From positions 1 to 20,273 of the forward strand of contig JABVXV010000627.1 in NCBI GenBank assembly GCA_013365325.1: 20,273 nucleotides of DNA, read 5' to 3'. This document shows, piece by piece, positions 18,381 through 20,273 of the stretch (positions are counted from its first letter, which is position 1; each line of letters begins with the position of its first letter). The notes under the pieces are model-generated. The model worked only from the letters and a program-made list of their open reading frames with translations, was not told the origin of the DNA and did not search any database. Position numbers and translations under genes: made by a program. The stretch comes from Dipetalonema caudispina (lineage: Eukaryota; Nematoda; Chromadorea; Rhabditida; Onchocercidae).

Positions 18381-20022
18381 TCTATTTTACTGATAAATTT
18401 ATTTTTTCCCTAATCTGGTGATTGAAAGTTATGGAATGCTCCTAAAACGTCAAGTGAAAGATTTGGTTGAAGGATTTCAAATTAAAAAATAATCTATCAA
18501 AAATGTTTGCGGTAGTAATCTTTAAGCACATGTCCGTCCCACTGCAAATTTTATGATATTTTATAATTTATTTGCTCAAATGCGGATTTGAATAAGCTAT
18601 TGCTAAAAGCATTCATTTCATATATGGCAGTGGAAAATGAAAAAGTTTTCAAGCATTGAGATGAGAAAATGAACTTAAAAATGCACAAAGAAGCGGAAAT
18701 GATTATGTCGGTGGTGCTCGACTTAACCAGAATTTCACAATTTATCCGCAAAAAGCAAATATAGTGTGATGGTGATGCAATGAAAATAGTGAATAAGCAA
18801 TAATGAGCTGTCAATTCTGTTCTTATACAATTTTTTAGCTTTTTCCTACTTTTTTTTTGCATCTCATTACGGCTGATCTTTAAAGCGTTTGCAAAAATAG
18901 GAGAAAGATCGATGAGACTATAAAATTTAACGGAAGTTTTGCTTTACTAACAAAATTTTTTCCTTCCACTATCAATCTAAATGGAGGCATCATTTGCCTT
19001 TTTCTCAATTAAACATTTGTTTGCCATTATCTTCTATAGTAGAATTACATTACAACTATTTGAAAAATATGATTCATCAAGGATGGACAATTTTATGGGC
19101 AAATTGAATTTGTTGGATAAGGGATGATTTAGAAAAAAAAATTATCATGAAATTAATTATAATTCACGAAGCCTAAGAGCATTAGACTTCGTTAAAAAAT
19201 GTTAGACTTATCAGTTAAATTTCATAACTTGTAGTTTAACGTATTAGTCAAACAAAAAGAATTGTGACAGTTTTCTTTGATTATTTCGTCATCACTGAGT
19301 ATATACCTTAATCAGTTTTTTTTTTTCGAAATTTTAAACTAAATATTCTCATTTCATAATTTTCCTTTTACTGAGTATATATTGTGACATATCACAAGAC
19401 CTTCAAAAATAAACACGTCATTCACAATATCTAATGTATTGTACGATGCATATGAATTTCTATGATTTGGAATGCACCAATTTCCACAATGACGAATGTT
19501 ATTCTCCAAATCAGTCTGTTGCTGAAGGTATGCATGACTTTATTGTTGAAGTGAAGAAGTTGCATAATCTTTAAAAAATTTTTGAATATACCTTATTTGA
19601 CGAACCTACTGCAGTGGAAAAATCATGATTTAGTTTTTTGATCGCTTTTTTGCTACTACAAAAAATCCCATTATTTTACTTCAACAAACTTACCACATTT
19701 GAGAAAAAAGTTTCTATTTGAAATATTTTTCGATATGCCATTCCCTTAAGTATTGGTGTAGTCTCCAAATATTCCCTATATAATGCAATCAATGATCAAA
19801 AGCAGCATTATCATTGATCGAAGCACAAGTCTAATTACATCACTTGCAGTTCCTTTTTGATTGACACATGGATCGAAAGTGAAACACAATGGTACTGTGA
19901 GATCGGCGACATTAGTGAAGAGATGAAGAGATGCATTTGAACTCAGCAATAATGGTAATTTTAGAGAAGGGATTTCCAGTGACCTTGGCTAGATGATTAT
20001 TACTGTATATGATAGGTTGTAG
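18381..20022. other. AT-rich stretch with no gene found
   Basis: No exon chain, RNA gene or repeat family is visible. A 103-codon minus-strand ORF at 18551-18862 has a random-looking Phe/Ile/Ser/Cys mix. Short T and A runs are scattered through it. Confidence 0.5.
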
Positions 20023-20142
20023 ATGTTGTACTTATTTTCTGGAAGTCGAGATGAGTATGTTGAGCATGCGAATATGATTTTTTTTCCCGATGGTACAGAA
20101 TTTTTGTTCCTGAGCATCCCATTTCCGCCATATATCTACATG
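20023..20142 (+). CDS. Weak candidate exon at the right edge
   Basis: Begins right after GGTTGTAG and ends at a donor ACATG|GTAATG. It is 40 codons, phase 0 at both ends, and contains FPDGTEF and an IPFPPYIY segment. GC is higher than the surroundings. The pattern loosely recalls an extracellular beta-strand segment, but I do not recognise a family. The opposite strand is open over the same bases, which weakens the case. Confidence 0.15.
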
Positions 20143-20273
20143 GTAATGCGTACAATACATTCATGGACACGTGAAAAGAGAAACTGCGAAAAGATGAGAT
20201 CACTTATGTGCTTTATGTTGAAGTGACAATGTTATAGGAATACTTCCAAACTTACAAAAAGTGTCTTGAAATG

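Overview
The window looks like nuclear DNA of a compact, AT-rich eukaryotic genome, most likely a nematode and possibly a filarial worm. This is inference from composition (roughly 30% GC by eye), short exons, introns with GT donors and TTTTCAG/TTTCAG-type acceptors, and several homopolymer A tracts. Nothing points to a bacterial or viral replicon: there are no polycistronic ORFs, rRNA, tRNA, CRISPR or insertion sequences.

The best supported content is a multi-exon minus-strand gene, here called gene B, at 15411 down to 5811. Nine exons chain together with intact phase at every junction and give a predicted 677-residue protein. It is low complexity, basic, and rich in Ser and Pro, with no enzymatic domain I recognise. 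It carries a cluster of short linear motifs: four full CDK-type S/T-P-x-K/R sites, a D-box-like RxxLxxxxN, a KEN tripeptide and a class I SH3-type RxxPxxP. By motif content it resembles a cell-cycle-regulated or scaffold protein, but I cannot name it. Its second intron (10380-14968) is 4.6 kb long. Another intron (7872-9394) contains a possible nested plus-strand gene at 7994-8563.

Downstream on the same strand, gene A runs from 4700 to 1483. It is a small, less certain gene with an Asp-rich start, a hydrophobic Cys-rich stretch, an SRSR/proline-rich exon, and two alternative 3' ends that appear mutually exclusive. One end is a short terminal exon. The other is a chain of three exons ending in a coiled-coil segment. 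A 36-bp near-perfect foldback at 2478-2561, in the intron just upstream of the alternative exon, has the dimensions of a microRNA precursor.

The rest (1-1354, 4701-5810, 15412-20273 and the large intron) is mostly non-coding AT-rich DNA. It holds simple repeats, A tracts and a handful of weak plus-strand candidate exons (around 17274, 18234 and 20023), reported at low confidence. All exon models were made by eye from splice sites, phase and reading frame; no homology search was possible.
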